From contig NC_084892.1 of assembly GCF_958979055.1 (NCBI RefSeq), positions 22,966,001-23,030,000 of the forward strand: 64,000 nucleotides of DNA, in the 5' to 3' direction. Position 1 is the stretch's first letter; every line of letters starts with the position of its first letter. Positions 30,501-43,268 of the stretch are shown here, piece after piece. Origin of the DNA: Alnus glutinosa (taxonomy: Eukaryota; Streptophyta; Magnoliopsida; Fagales; Betulaceae). A program made the translations under genes and the position numbers. The notes beneath the pieces were generated by a model, which was not told where the DNA came from, did no database searches, and saw only the letters and a program-made list of their open reading frames with translations.

Positions 30501-31674
30501 TTAAGGAAAATCAAAGATTTTTAGTCAAGTAAGCTGAAATATCTTCTGAAGTGATAAGGTCTGCAGATATTTTTATGTTTTTGGAAGAACTGGGGGCGAT
30601 AGATCATCAGCTTTTGGGGATCGATCCAAGCAGCGATCGATCCACACTTCTAGCGCTTGATCGACTTCAGTTTCTGCAGTAATCGATCGTCAGTATTTTG
30701 GGGCTTGATCCACTTGATACTCTTCAACTTTCCTTGATGCATTTTAGGCCTAATTTTAATGGGTTTGCTTGTGTTTTCCATTAGGACCTAAAAATAAGAT
30801 AAAACACAACAAAATACTATATTAAAATATAAACTAAGGTTTAACATATGTAAATTAAGGGGTTTAAATGTGTAACATTCAACGCTTATCACGGATTTAT
30901 AGAAATATGTGATATTCTCTCTCTAGCAGCCTTTTGCCTTCATGGTATGTGCTTAAATTTCGCTTAATTGTTTGTGTTCTCAGGAAATATTGGAAGGGGT
31001 GACCGACATTGACTTGGTGGTCAATCTGAAGCTCCAGGAAAATGTTTTGCTTGAGAAATGTCTTGGAAGAAGAATTTGCAGCGAATGTGGGAAAAATTTC
31101 AATCTGGCATCCATCAATGTCAAGGGTGAAAATGGGAATCCTGGTATTAGCATGGCTCCACTTCTTCCCCCACCACATTGCACATCAAAGCTTATTACTC
31201 GGTCAGATGATACTGAAACAGTTGTAAAAGAACGGCTTCGTGTATACAGTGAAAAGGTATTGTTCAATTCTTTACTATGCTCGTGTATACAGTGAAAAGG
31301 TATTGTTCAATTCTTTACTATGCTATTTATGGAGGGGCATTTGCAAGATATTTGCAAATGCGTTTCGCCTGAAATATATTTTCCCCCGTTCATGTGGTCG
31401 ATGTCTGTATTGTTCAAATGGTTTTATTAAAAGTAGATTACACCATATTGTTATCTATGGCTCCTTTTGAATTTGGTAAATATCTTTTTATACTATTTAT
31501 TTGGTGCCCTTACACCTATTGTTTTCGCAGAGTCAGCCTGTGGAGGAATTTTATCGTAGTCGAGGAAAATTATTGGAGTTTGATCTGCCTGGAGGGATCC
31601 CACAGTCCTGGCCGAAATTGTTGGAAGCTCTTAATCTTGATGATTATGAGGAGAAGCAGTCTGCTGCAGCATAA
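27523..31674 (+). CDS. Adenylate kinase (organellar, At2g37250-like)
   Basis: Four exons, all phase 0: 27523-27795, 28847-28987, 30984-31256 and 31531-31674; 276 residues. The first 40 residues ([19 protein letters not shown]) are rich in Ser/Arg and read as an organelle presequence. The Walker A loop GCPGVGKGT spans residues 50-58, the AMP-binding ATGDLVREE follows, and DGFPRT lies at 129-134. The LID region starts with CSEC (Cys170 and Cys173). The enzyme interconverts ATP + AMP and 2 ADP; the Arabidopsis plastid homologue influences amino-acid metabolism and growth. A CT tract lies in the leader (27498-27513). Intron 2 (2 kb) holds transposon-derived sequence. A 43-bp tandem duplication (31238-31323) copies the end of exon 3 with its donor; the second donor would bring in an in-frame stop. 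Plastid versus mitochondrial targeting cannot be settled by eye. Confidence 0.95.
29250..30890. mobile_element. Transposon-derived insertion in adenylate kinase intron 2
   Basis: The stretch includes repeated GATCGATC phrases (30620-30690). Its tail (TTAGGCCTAATTTTAATGGG, then GTTGAATG/TTACACATTTAA-like wording on the opposite strand near 30880) recalls LTR-retrotransposon sequence common in plants. No frames or paired LTRs are visible, so class and borders are uncertain. Confidence 0.4.
31238..31323 (+). repeat. 43-bp tandem duplication spanning the exon 3 donor of adenylate kinase
   Basis: Copies 31238-31280 and 31281-31323 appear identical. Each contains CAGTGAAAAG|GTATTG, so there are two identical 5' splice sites, after 31256 and after 31299. 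Confidence 0.93.
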
Positions 31675-31908
31675 GCTATTTCACCATACCTCTGAAGGTA
31701 TGTTATTCTTTGCATGTAAGGTGCATGCCCGTGATTTTTCTGTTGAGGGGAGGGGAAAAGGATGAGAAAGAACATTTTTTTTCTCCTTTTTGAAAATAAA
31801 AAAACTTGAAATCTGTGTAGTAATTTGATCTCTATCAGATGCCTGGATAGGGTTTTTTTTTTTTTTTTTTTGGTTTTAGATGAAGAGGTTTCTGGTGTGT
31901 TATTGTGT

Positions 31909-32013
<105 letters not shown>

Positions 32014-32039
32014 GTTACTGTATTATTTGAGGGATGGTT

Positions 32040-32093
32040 TTGTTTTAGGAAGCAAATTTTTTTTTTTTTTTGATAAGTTGTTTTAGGAAGCAA
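32040..32093 (-). mobile_element. Minimal T(n)GATAAG insertion with 16-bp TSD
   Basis: TTGTTTTAGGAAGCAA occurs exactly at 32040-32055 and 32078-32093. Only A plus a T run and GATAAG lie between. It has the same terminal motif as the insertions at 6828-6911 and 63197-63244. Confidence 0.8.
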
Positions 32094-33509
32094 TTATATG
32101 GCAGCAATAAGCTTCTTCAACGGTGGAAGCTGATATATTGATACTGTATTGTTGTAACTTATGATTAATGATTTACTTGACAATCTGAAGTTCCTGACAA
32201 ACGCAATCTTTTTTTATATTGATTTCAAAATGATACCAGATCTCATCTTTCTTATTGGGGGATTGAAATTTCTGACATTTTCTTTACATGAAATACTAGT
32301 GTACATTATACTGGAACTGAATGACTGAATGAGTTCTGAGTCGAACCTCACTTTAAATAGGATACTTCTCTAATATATATATATGTCCCCTTGGGCTTTA
32401 TGATATTTCTCCCCAGTTGAATTTCTAGCATGTGTTAGCGATACAATGAACCACGTAGATAGTTACTGGATTTGGTGTTGGTTTGGTTCTAAGACCTACT
32501 ATGGTTGGATGATTTGGTTATGTTTAAATGATATCCAACTGCGCTTGATTAGGTTTACTTTGCAGCTGGCCGAGCTGGTTGGCTCAAGTATTGCCAGGCA
32601 GTAAGTTAACACAGCTGCATACATTGAACTAGGGCACACTACCAGCTCTTGACTGCAAGAGTTTTAGCGGTGCAAGATAGATTGTGCTGTACATTTTACC
32701 TATTAAATCACTAAACACTCCAAAACAAAAGTTTCTAATAGTTATAAAATCCTCTTGTAAGGGTCTAGCTTTTGGTTCTTGTGATGGATGTCCCTACTAT
32801 CTATGATAGTTCTGGCTTGGAGCGTTTATAGCTTTATAAGATCCTCTGTTCTGTTCTTGAAGAATTAGTGAAGCAGGATTTGATGCCTGAAAAAAGGATG
32901 GAGTTCCTTTTTCTTTTTCTAGGCACATAAGGATCGATTTAAATTAGCATTCTCCATTACCTTCCAGCTTTTGCACATGAAAGACAGCTACGTCCCTTTG
33001 TTTTCACGTTTGACCTCCCTTTTTTCTTTCTTTTCTGCTCATTTTGCTCTCTTCATCTTCTACTTTATAGTTTTTTTTTTTTTTTTCCCCAATTAGAGGA
33101 TAGAGTTATTAGGAAGGATCATTCTCACTCCTGATCCGAAAAAGAGTAGATGATCCTAAAAATGAAAATGGAGTGGGCTTTCTAACAATAGACCCAACAC
33201 AAACTAAAACATTGCAAAAATAATATTACAATAAGTAAAAAATGGGTCAAACAAGTGACCTAGTTTACGTGGACCTTTTTTATTTGGAGGTTTAGTGATG
33301 GTCCCATTAACAGAAACTAAATAATTAAAATTTCTCTTTTTAAAAAAAGAAAAAGAAAAAGAATAACACACTTTATCTAGTTTTATGAAACAATTTTAAG
33401 GAGCTTTTTTAGAAGTCTTTAAGAAATGTATGAAAGAAAGGATCTAGTGTAAAATTATGAATTTTAAAAGTTGACATTTTTATTTCATTTTATTCCCATT
33501 TGTGTATTA

Positions 33510-33830
33510 CTTTTTAGTGTCGGTTTGGTTTAGCAAATTTAAAAAATAGCGATTTTAAAATGCATTTAATGAAATATGCTAAATTGCAATTTGCTTTTAA
33601 AATTATACATTTTTATAAATGCACTCTTGCTTGACCAAAAATGCGGGGTTTTTTTTTTCTCACATTATCAAATCGTCAATTTTTCAAATGTACTCAAACG
33701 AAATGCTTTTTAAGATTTTGTTTAAAAATGCGTGTTTGGCTTGCAAAATCTGGGACCAAATGCATTTTTTAATTTATTTTAGTTTGCTTGTGCATCAATG
33801 TAATAGCCTTAAAAAGGCAACCGAGTGTAA
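33510..33830. repeat. AT-rich MITE-like repeat, copy 2
   Basis: Related to 150-440: GCGATTTTAAAATGC, AAATTGCAATTTGCTTTTAA and GTGTTTGGCTTGCAAAA phrases. Borders uncertain. Confidence 0.4.
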
Positions 33831-36135
33831 AGTCAAAACTATTAAGTAATTACTTCAGTCGCTCGAAAATGAAAAAGAAAAAAAAAAAAATTAATAACCT
33901 CGGTCAATAAAATAAATACATAATACATATATCGTCTTCATAAGTCTTTTTGATAGCAAAGTAAATTACCTTTGCTAGATGTCTCTTCGGACAACAGTTG
34001 TCCCTTTTAGCCTTATTAGGGCCGTCTTTTTTTCTTTTTTAGTTGGAATTTAGATTCTTTTACTTGTAAACATAATAATAACAAAAGAGAAAAAAGAAAA
34101 ACACAGTAGTTAGTATGGTTTAGGTTCTTTTGTTGAAAATTGAAATAAACTTACAGTAATAATCCTCATAATGAGCCATATGGGATTTTTTTTTGGGGTC
34201 ATTTTATAGCTTTTGAACAGAACAATCATTGGAAAAACTAGAGCTTGTAGTACATAAGCGACCTCGCATTTGAGGACAATTTGTGCGGCCAACTGCGAGT
34301 GAAAACACAAAAGGCCAACCAGTAGCTAATTCAATGCTTTTCCTTATGAATAAAAATGCTCTTCTTATTGATTAATGATATTCTTATACCCCATGACAAG
34401 CAATGCTCGTGAAGATAGAGGACGGATTGGGATCCACAACAATTAGGTGCCCAAAATTTATTTGGGCAGTTGAATTTCACATGGCCTCTCTCACAAAAAC
34501 TGTTCAAATTGTTACCTAATTGTTGTAGATCCTCATTTGGAGAGGACTTGGTTTTAGGGTTATGAAAAACTCTAGATAAAGGACCTTGAACTTCAATCCG
34601 TCATGCATGTCAATCTAAGGGGCCTTGAACTTTTTGAGAAAAAAGAAAAAGGTGGGGGGAGGGGAGGGGAGGCTCTAGACGGTAGATGAGTGTTTACCAT
34701 TCATTGCCCTAACCATCTCTTCTAATTTGGCTTGCAAATCATTTATGTGGGCATTTATATGACTACCTTCCTCTTGGTGTTATGCCCGCTTGAGTTTTAC
34801 GGTGCACAACTGTTTATACAGTTGACCAAACACCCAGACTTCAATCAAGAATGCATGTTACAAAAAGAAAAATAAGCAAAGGAACTTATCATATGTGCTG
34901 ATAATGGATCACTCTGATGCTTAATTAAGTGTATAAACTTTGGAGAGGTTCAACAAAAGACAAGTGAGTGAATGAATGGGCTCTGACCTCTTGAAGGCTA
35001 CTTCCTTTCTACTTATAAAGCATCTTTTACCGCCTCTTTCCCGGTAGGGTATGGGCTTAGGGGAGTACCGCAATTGATCTCCCACTCTTTTGTAGTTACA
35101 ACAATTGCTTACCCTCCGCCGAAAATATCAGAAAAATTACGTGACATGGCACTGAAAATTTTCTATAATGCCTTCTGTGCTGGTCAGCAAGAGTTGTATA
35201 GGCCGAATCACGGCATTCATCGGGCTATTGGGTTACGGGTATGGGCCTAACCTTATGATCCAACCAACCCTCTCTAACTTAGAGACACGTTACATTGTCG
35301 TTCTCACAGAAAATATCATCACAAAGTTACATAATTTCAATTTATGGATTTGTGACAAAATATAACTTGCGATTATTGGAATCATGATCTTGATGATGAC
35401 TTGTTAGAATGAGGAGATTCTGTCGTCTTGGTGTACGTGGAGACGTTTCCTTGCATTTCTTATCCACATGGTCATTATCTGTTTCTTACCTTCCTTAACG
35501 GAATACCCACTTTGTCACTATGTCTAATAAGATGACAAATTCTGTCTCTCTTTACTCTCGGAGGATTCTTAAAATCTTCATCTGTATCAATAATTGTAAA
35601 CTGGACTTGACTAATTCTTGTGCTTGGGGCGATGAATCAATGTAGATTTCATCATAGGTTGTTGGCATGCAGCCTCGGCATTGTCGGCAACCTCTACTTT
35701 CATCTAACTTGTATCTTATTTGGTTAATATAATAGTGTTTATTAGTCATTAAATCAATTATTATTAAATAAAAATCTAAAGATAAACACTATCACATCAA
35801 CCCAAAAAAATAAAAGAAATGCTAGAACATTTAATGTGATTTTTTTTTTTTTTTTTTTTTTTTTGTCCTAAAAAGTAGAAAAGAGACATAATTAATTAAG
35901 GAAGGGGACATAATTCCACCTCTTTTCCAAAAAGCATAATTGGAGGCCAACTCTTTTTCAGTTTTTCTTGGGCAACAAATATCATTTGCTGTCTGAACAT
36001 TGCATAAATAAAAACAAGATTCTGTTTTGGTTAACATGGTTTTCAAGCAAATACAAAACGGACAAAGTTTTCGTACAAATCACCTTATAAAAATGACATC
36101 TCTTCTTTAAATATGTGAAAATTCTATTAATATTA

Positions 36136-36616
36136 GGGTTAATTATAAAAACCCTTCAATCTACCGGTCGTTTTTAAAGTAGTTCCCTGAACTATCAAGT
36201 ATACTACCAAAAAAGTAAATTTTGTCGAAATATTCTTATAATATCATTGCCAGGTGTCATATATTCAATTAAAAAAATTAATTTTAAAAGTCAAAGAAAA
36301 TTTTATATAAGTTAATCTTACCCATGAAAATATACTTACTCCGACCGGTCATTTGCAAACATTTCAAAAACTATCATTTGCGACACTTGATGCCTTCAAA
36401 CTACCCCATTTTGCCCAAATGGATGGCTCGAGCCACCGCTCTCTTTTTTTTTATTATTTTTTTTAAAGCTTTTATTATACTATTATAAAAATATTTTGAC
36501 AAAAGTAACTTTTTTGCACTCTTTTATAGTTTAGAATGTCATATTAGTACATTTGATAGTTAAAGAAATTACTTTAAAACCGACCGATAGTTTGAAAGAT
36601 TTTTTATAATAAACCC
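36136..36616. mobile_element. Foldback MITE with probable 9-bp TSD
   Basis: The left end GGGTTAATTATAAAAA...CCGGTCG-TTTTAAAGTA is inverted at the right end. The arms keep matching through AACTATCAA and the TTTTGTC-AAATATT phrases. TTAATATTA (36127-36135) and TAAATATTA (36617-36625) differ at one base and fit a 9-bp target duplication, as for Mutator-like elements. Confidence 0.75.
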
Positions 36617-37669
36617 TAAATATTATTAAAAAAATATGTGCGTCGGACACGTGTTATTCGTAGAAGCTGATAATTAAGAAATTTAATATACTGGCCATGG
36701 ACAGTTTTAGGTTATTTTCTTATTTATTTATTTATTTATTTATTTTTGTGTTCACACAAACATAAATATAGATATATTATACATATAATAACAATAATGG
36801 TTACGTTCCATCAACTTTCATGTGCTGCAAGCTGTCTGCAAATTAAGAAAAATAAATTAATGCTTAGTTATGAAGACAAGATGGACAGAACAGAGTACAT
36901 TTATCCATGACGCATCAAATTTATGAGCGAATTTATTAAGAAAAAGAAAAGAGCCAAAAGGTCACGTGCCATGCATTTTCCATAATTTATTATATTTTTG
37001 GGATTTGTGATTTTCAATACTGAACACTGACCTCGAGGAAAATTTATGAAATTCGACTTTATTGTAATTGTGCATATATTTTAATTTCTCGGGAATATGA
37101 ATTAAAAAAAAAAAAAAAAGCTTTGTGAGATGAATAAAGACGGATTTTTTAAAATTGTCGATTTTTCTTCCAATATTTTAAAATTGTAGATTTTTAAATT
37201 ATATGAATTTAGGTCGTTTCATGCATCAAACGGCATGAAAAATGCTATATATTAAAAATGTAACATGTTAATAATAAGAATTGAGTATATTTTTATCAGG
37301 TTCTTACATTTTATGTCGTATAAAAGTTTTAAACAAAAAACTATCTTTTAGTTTAGTAAAGAAGAAGCGTCTTTTCAAAAGTGAATATATAGCATTTTTT
37401 ACGTCATTCGATGTAAAAAAATGTTTAAATTCACATAATTTGAGAATCTAAAATTTATTTGAAATTGTAGAGAATCCTAATCCGATAAAGATCCTCTCAA
37501 AATATTTGTCAAAATTTGAGAAAATTCGGACAGAAGATTATGAGAGACCACTTATAAGACCCACCTGACCAGATAAGTAATTAAACATATTAATTTTTAT
37601 TTATTTAGTTAGCTGGTTCTCTTAAATGATATCTCACAATACCTCTCCGAATTTATGTGAGATAAGTGA

Positions 37670-37746
37670 TCCTGCAATTCCTGCAAATTGCAATATATTT
37701 AGAGAGGGGATTGTGAGATATATTGCAATTTGCAGGAATTGCAGGA
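37670..37746. repeat. Perfect 29-bp inverted repeat with 19-nt loop
   Basis: TCCTGCAATTCCTGCAAATT... at 37670-37698 is exactly inverted at 37718-37746. The loop (GAGAGGGGATTGTGAG) is itself an imperfect inverse of 37631-37646 (ATCTCACAATACCTCT). The whole is probably part of a hairpin-forming MITE. Confidence 0.9.
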
Positions 37747-39142
37747 CCTTGGAGCAATTACCTTGGCACGTGCGTTGGATAACACAACTACCAGTCACAG
37801 CCGTAGAATGTCAGTTGGGAATTTGGAGGTTGGATCTTATACGTGGATGAAACCGTCACACGTGCCATTTCAACCCCAACTAACTTTCCAAGGTCCGAAC
37901 CACAACTAATCCCCAATACATACTACATGACAAACCTATGCCCTATCTAGACATTAATATATATATATATATATATATATAATTTTTTATTTTTTTTGGT
38001 TGAGTCATTTTTTTTTTGTTTATAGATATTTTCATTATTTATTTATATATTTGTATATTGGAGGGCCATTAAGTGCATGTGTACATATAATAAAAATATA
38101 AAGCCTGTAAATTTTATTAATTAACTTTCCACAAGGGTAACGTCTTTGTGGAGAGCAAGTTATAGCTCATATTATATAACAACAATATGCTCATCTCGTA
38201 TCTATTTATTCTCATTCTTTTCTTTTTGTTTGAATAAATATAAGTTAGAAATACAAATAGATTATTCATTTTCAGATGGAAATTAAATCGTTAAATCACC
38301 GATTTTCCTAAAACTTTAAGGAGATAAAAAACTCTATCAATAAGTAAAGTCTGACACGTTAAATATTTAATTAAAATGGAATGTGAATTACGAAGAAAAT
38401 GTTTGAACTCATAATTTTCGATCTGATACCATATTAAACCACCGTTTGTCCTAAAAACTTAAACTAATAAGAAATATCATATTTAATCAATTAATTAACA
38501 TTCTAATAGAAATTAAATTATGTTTATTGAATCTCATTCATTCTTCTCAATTTTAATTTATTAAAAAAAAAAAAGGCCAAAAACAAAATATATTTTAATA
38601 TTATTATTAAATAATAATATATACTAAACATTGACAATGAGATGTTCAATTATTTATGAACTTTCAATTTTGATTTGATTATAATCAATTACAATTAAAT
38701 TACACAATCTCATATATTCTCCTATCATACTCGATCATAATTATACGGAGGCTATATTCTCTAACATAGACCGCTCCATCCGTAGAATTTGGATCTATAA
38801 TTCTCCCACAATCTATATATTTTTCTCTTTCAAAAGCTTATTCTTCAAATTATCAAAAACGTCATGAAGAAAGATTCTAGGATCCAATTATTTGATAGAG
38901 AAAACACGTGCATTTTGGAAACACTTTCACCAAAATTTCTTTTGAAGACCTAAGATCACTTCCGGCCACCAATGCCAACAAACGATTAACTCGAACTCGA
39001 TGTTTTGTATATATATATGCAACTGACTCGACATTGGGTACGTAACCTTAACATTTAACACGTGTGCATGATAAACTGATCGACATGCAACATTATTTAT
39101 CATGTCGTCCTGTCCGTACATTGTCAACCATATTTAATGAGT

Positions 39143-39160
39143 TTATCACACGTGTGATAA
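39143..39160. repeat. 18-bp perfect palindrome centred on CACGTG
   Basis: TTATCACACGTGTGATAA is self-complementary. Outer ATGAGTTT and AAACTCAT extend the symmetry with a small offset. The centre is a G-box. Confidence 0.95.
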
Positions 39161-39170
39161 TTAAACTCAT

Positions 39171-39367
39171 GAAATATGGTTGCTAACAAGAAGAAGAGTC
39201 AGAATTCTCAGCTCGATCAAAAACATCTTGGACTCATGCACATTAATTTCCTCTCTGAAATATGGTTGCTAGCTAACAAGAACATGAACATATGTTCTTC
39301 CACTGAAATATGGTTGCTAACAAGAACATGAAACATTCTTCGACTGAAATATGGTTGCTAACAAGAA
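39171..39367. repeat. Four copies of a 22-bp motif
   Basis: GAAATATGGTTGCTAACAAG recurs at 39171, 39257 (with a 4-bp insertion), 39305 and 39346. The last two to three copies are spaced by about 41-48 bp, like a short tandem array. Confidence 0.9.
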
Positions 39368-39639
39368 AATCGATCCTGTAAGAGTCTTCAAGTCCCAACG
39401 ATACAAATTCAATCTCTTCCCCTACCAACTTTCAATCTTTAGGATCTCAAATTATTACCTCGATTTTATTTACATTACTAAATTAAAATTCATTGCATGT
39501 AACGTATAAACTGTACGTTAAAATGTTTAATTTGAGTTATCACTTCCATCAAATTTGACCATAATTTTTGTACAAAAAAAGAAAAACTTCTAATTTGAGA
39601 AACTCGTGACCACGTCTTATGGGTTAGGAGTATGTTTGA

Positions 39640-39978
39640 CAATTTTTGACACAATCCATGAACTCGACACGAATATAATACAAAATTAGCGGACGAGGGT
39701 TGATGATCAGTTTGACCCATTAAATTAAATGAGTCGGATTATGGTTAACTTATATAGTCTTATATTTGATATGACCCAAACCGACACATGACATTTAGGG
39801 ATGGTAATTTTTAATGACCCGCGAACTCAACACGAATCCAACACAAAATTAACGAGTTATGGTTAATGGGTCTGATCATTTTAATTAAATGGGTCGAGTT
39901 AAGGTTGACCTATATAATCTTATACTCATACCTCAACATGATTTGAACTTGACACCCGAAAACTATTTGTCACCCCTA
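39640..39978. repeat. Two tandem copies of a dispersed repeat of about 170 bp
   Basis: Copies at about 39640-39806 and 39812-39978 share GAACTC(G/A)ACACGAAT, TTAAATGAGTCGG/TTAAATGGGTCGA and TATAATCTTATA phrases. A third, better preserved copy lies at 43829-44000. Class unknown. Confidence 0.75.
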
Positions 39979-41089
39979 ATTGGAAGTTGTAGTAAGAGTA
40001 ATTTTAAATGTTATTCTTATGTCCCTTAAAAAATAATCTAACTTTTAAAATCAGCATTAGATTGAAATTCAATATTAATCTATTACAAATTTAATGATAA
40101 TTTAAAAGTCACATTATTTTTTAAAAATACACAAAAAAAAAATATATAACATGTTGCATTACCCGTCGTAGTACCCCTTTGTTAGGGGGTTGCTGTTCAT
40201 GCTAGAGGGATGGTCCTAAGTCATTCCTACCCTCCATTCTTCAAGATGATCAAGATAATTTCATAATTTTTTTTTGTTCTCCTAAATCGGAGGTATTTTT
40301 GGAAGAAAAAATGATTTAGATAAATGTGACACGTGTACTGTTTTTTTTTTTTTTAGAAAAAATAAAATCTAAAATAATGGAAGGGGGAATTCAAATATTT
40401 TGATAATTTATAGGTTTGAATTGTGGTGCATTATAATTATAGTTTGAAGGAGTTAATAAAATTGGGTGATAATTGAAGTGTAATTTTACTAATTTATCCT
40501 ACAAAATCCAAATGTTTCTTTCAAAAATCACGGGACCTCTCACACGTTTGTAAGCGTTAAATTTAAATTCAATTAGAGTGCCAGATTTCCACAGTATGTC
40601 ACGGTTTCCTGACCAACGGACAAGATCCGTTTTACCAACCACTGGGATTTCGAGTGCATTGCACGCGCCACGCATATAAATGAGATTCTGAGAGAGTCAA
40701 ATGGTTGGAAATAGAGACCGTTAGTTGGCCGTACAGTTAGGCTTAGGGGGGCTCCTGGTCCAAACCACCGATCACAGTGTTTGAGACAAAATTACTGAAA
40801 GTCTGAAACCCCAAAAAAACCAAAGAAAACAAAATAGAAAATAGTTGGAAAATGGTGGGATTTTCCTCCTCTTTCTGCTGCGACTTTTCTCTGTGTCAAA
40901 CTCTCAACTTTTCTCTCGCTCTCTCTCTCTAGATTGGGAACTGTCCAAAAACCTCAGCAACTCAAGAAACCACTAAAAAAAACCCCATCATTTTTCATTT
41001 TGTTTTTTGTTTTTTCTTTTCAAGGTTGTGTTCTGCACCAAAAAGACAAGCCCAGAATACTACTGGTCTTCACTTGTTTAATTGGTTAA

Positions 41090-41147
<58 letters not shown>

Positions 41148-42826
41148 CTATCAAGTTCTTGTACTTATGAGACTTTTTTCTTTTAATCTTCTGAGTTCCA
41201 GATTCTATTCATTTCTTAGAGAGTTCTCCACTGTGAAATACAGGTGGAGCTGAATGTTATAAAACGAGTTGGTAAATGGTATTTCAAGAAGCCAACCAAC
41301 TTCTTAGCTTTGTTAGTTATTGTCAGTCTGGTTAGTTCTCACTTCCTTTCCTGTTTATTTTGATTTTGACCAAGTAAATCTTTTTGGGTTTTGATCTATG
41401 ATTTATGTGTATGTGCTTTAGTTCTCAGGGTCACTGGAGTTTCTGGGATTTTTACCTTTTCTGTCTTTTTTGGGAAAATTTAATTGATTGTTGTTGTGAA
41501 TTAGGAGGGAGCAAAAGGTTTGAGGTGAAATTGTTTTCTGTTTGTTGTCATTCAATATGCTGGCTGCTCTGTTTCCGGGCAGTTATTTTAATTGATGTTG
41601 TAGAATTCTTAGAAGCTTTTGTTGCCTATTGCGTTGGGTTTTTCTCTTCTTTTTCTGTGTTTTTTTTTTTTCCTTGAAAAGATGAAAGAATCTAGGTTGG
41701 GTGTTGGTGAGTTTCTTGATTTAGCGTTTAAGAATATTGTCCCCATATACAGTTGGAGATCTTTTATGGTAGTTCTCGGATCTGCAAGGAGTCGCAGCTA
41801 TATTCTTGGCATTGTGATTTTTGAAGAGGAAAATTCCAGGTTATTACAACGCTTTATAGTCCTCAGGCGCTGGCCGATTAGAAAATATAGTAAGGTTTAT
41901 TATCTATATTTGGATTGATGACGACTACTAACAGAGGAGCTGATCTTTTTAGAGAGAGAATTATTTTGCAAGTGGCAAACTTGTGGTTGCAATGAGAAAC
42001 AATCATTACGCCTGCTCACAGATGTAAGTTGGATAGCGAAATCCACCGAGGGATATCTCATATCTATCTGATATTGTGTTGTATTTTTGCTGAAGAGAAT
42101 GAATGGATGCTTTAATAGAGGGTTTGAAGATTGCAGAGGGAGAATTTCTTCCTAGTTATGAGGCACAAAATCCATTATTCAAGTAAGGCAAAATCTTGGT
42201 TGAAGCTTGAGAGAGACTTTTCAGTCATTCAAATGAGTATTTGGGGAAACTATAGGCTATTTCTCATTCTATCCATCGGTGTTTGTTTGTTTTTTTTTTC
42301 CTTCTTTTGAGAGTGGCATGGACTTGTTTCCAATGTCTTAGTGCTGAGGCATTCAGTTATGGCTCTTAGCTTGTCTGATAGGGAACTAGTTTCCATAAAA
42401 GAAAAAGCAACTCATATTTTCATGCAACTTTGATGGTTGTCAAAACCCAATTGATCCTGGAAATGGTTCCAGAATTTGACCTGTTATGACTTCACGACTG
42501 AAAAGATTAATATTTTGTTGGGAAGAATTCCTTGATTGCCCCAAATAAAGAGCACTACCTCTTTAATACGGTGAAAATTACAGAAATTTGTTTGGTAGTA
42601 GCAGAGAAAACCTGAAAGCAGAAGGGTTTTTCTGGGTCAAGTTCCTAGTTCTGCGTTTCTATAGTACCAAATGCTGTTTGGGCTCAGTTTGTCTTAACTG
42701 AGAATCAATGCAATTTTGGTTGTGCGTTTTAGTTGGTATTTTGCTTTCTATTGGTGCATATTATATGAGTTAAACAAGGGGTGATCTCCAGCCTGCATTT
42801 TGGAAATGACTTCTGGAGATATTGAG

Positions 42827-42834
42827 TTTTTTTT

Positions 42835-42874
<40 letters not shown>
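42827..42874. repeat. T18-G30 homopolymer block
   Basis: Eighteen T followed directly by thirty G, inside the presumed WRKY44 leader intron. Confidence 0.98.
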
Positions 42875-42875
<1 letters not shown>

Positions 42876-43009
42876 GATGATGTTCATTTGTTATCATTCA
42901 GTAGGGATTATCAGAAATTTAGTTCTTTTATAACTTATATTTTTGCGTGGAAGTTGGTAGCAGTGGTAGTTTTTTGTAACTGTATTTTGGGCTTTACTAT
43001 TTTACTTTA

Positions 43010-43225
43010 GGCCTCGTTTGGTTCGCTCAATAGACCTATATAATGGAATGGCTATTCCTATGGAATAATCATTCTTTTATTTGGTAGGGGTCTATTCCTT
43101 GGAATAAGTACCTATTCTTTTACGAAGAGGAATACCTATTCCTCTAAAAAATGAGAGGAATAGCTATTCCTTGGAGTAAATGCAATATTTTCCAAAAAAA
43201 AACCATTATTTTATATTTTATTATT

Positions 43226-43268
<43 letters not shown>

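Larger units (their letters stand above)
32100..40850. other. Gene-poor spacer between adenylate kinase and WRKY44
   Basis: No protein-coding gene is recognisable over 8.7 kb. It holds MITE-like repeats (33510-33830, 36136-36616, around 37460-37750), a perfect hairpin, a palindrome, a four-copy short repeat and two tandem copies of a dispersed repeat, each listed separately. The remainder is AT-rich without visible structure. The last 500 bp probably contain the WRKY44 promoter. Confidence 0.6.

Noticed and set aside
39171-39367. Possible CRISPR-like array
   Set aside because: Four short repeats with irregular spacing in plant nuclear DNA, no associated genes; a local duplication.
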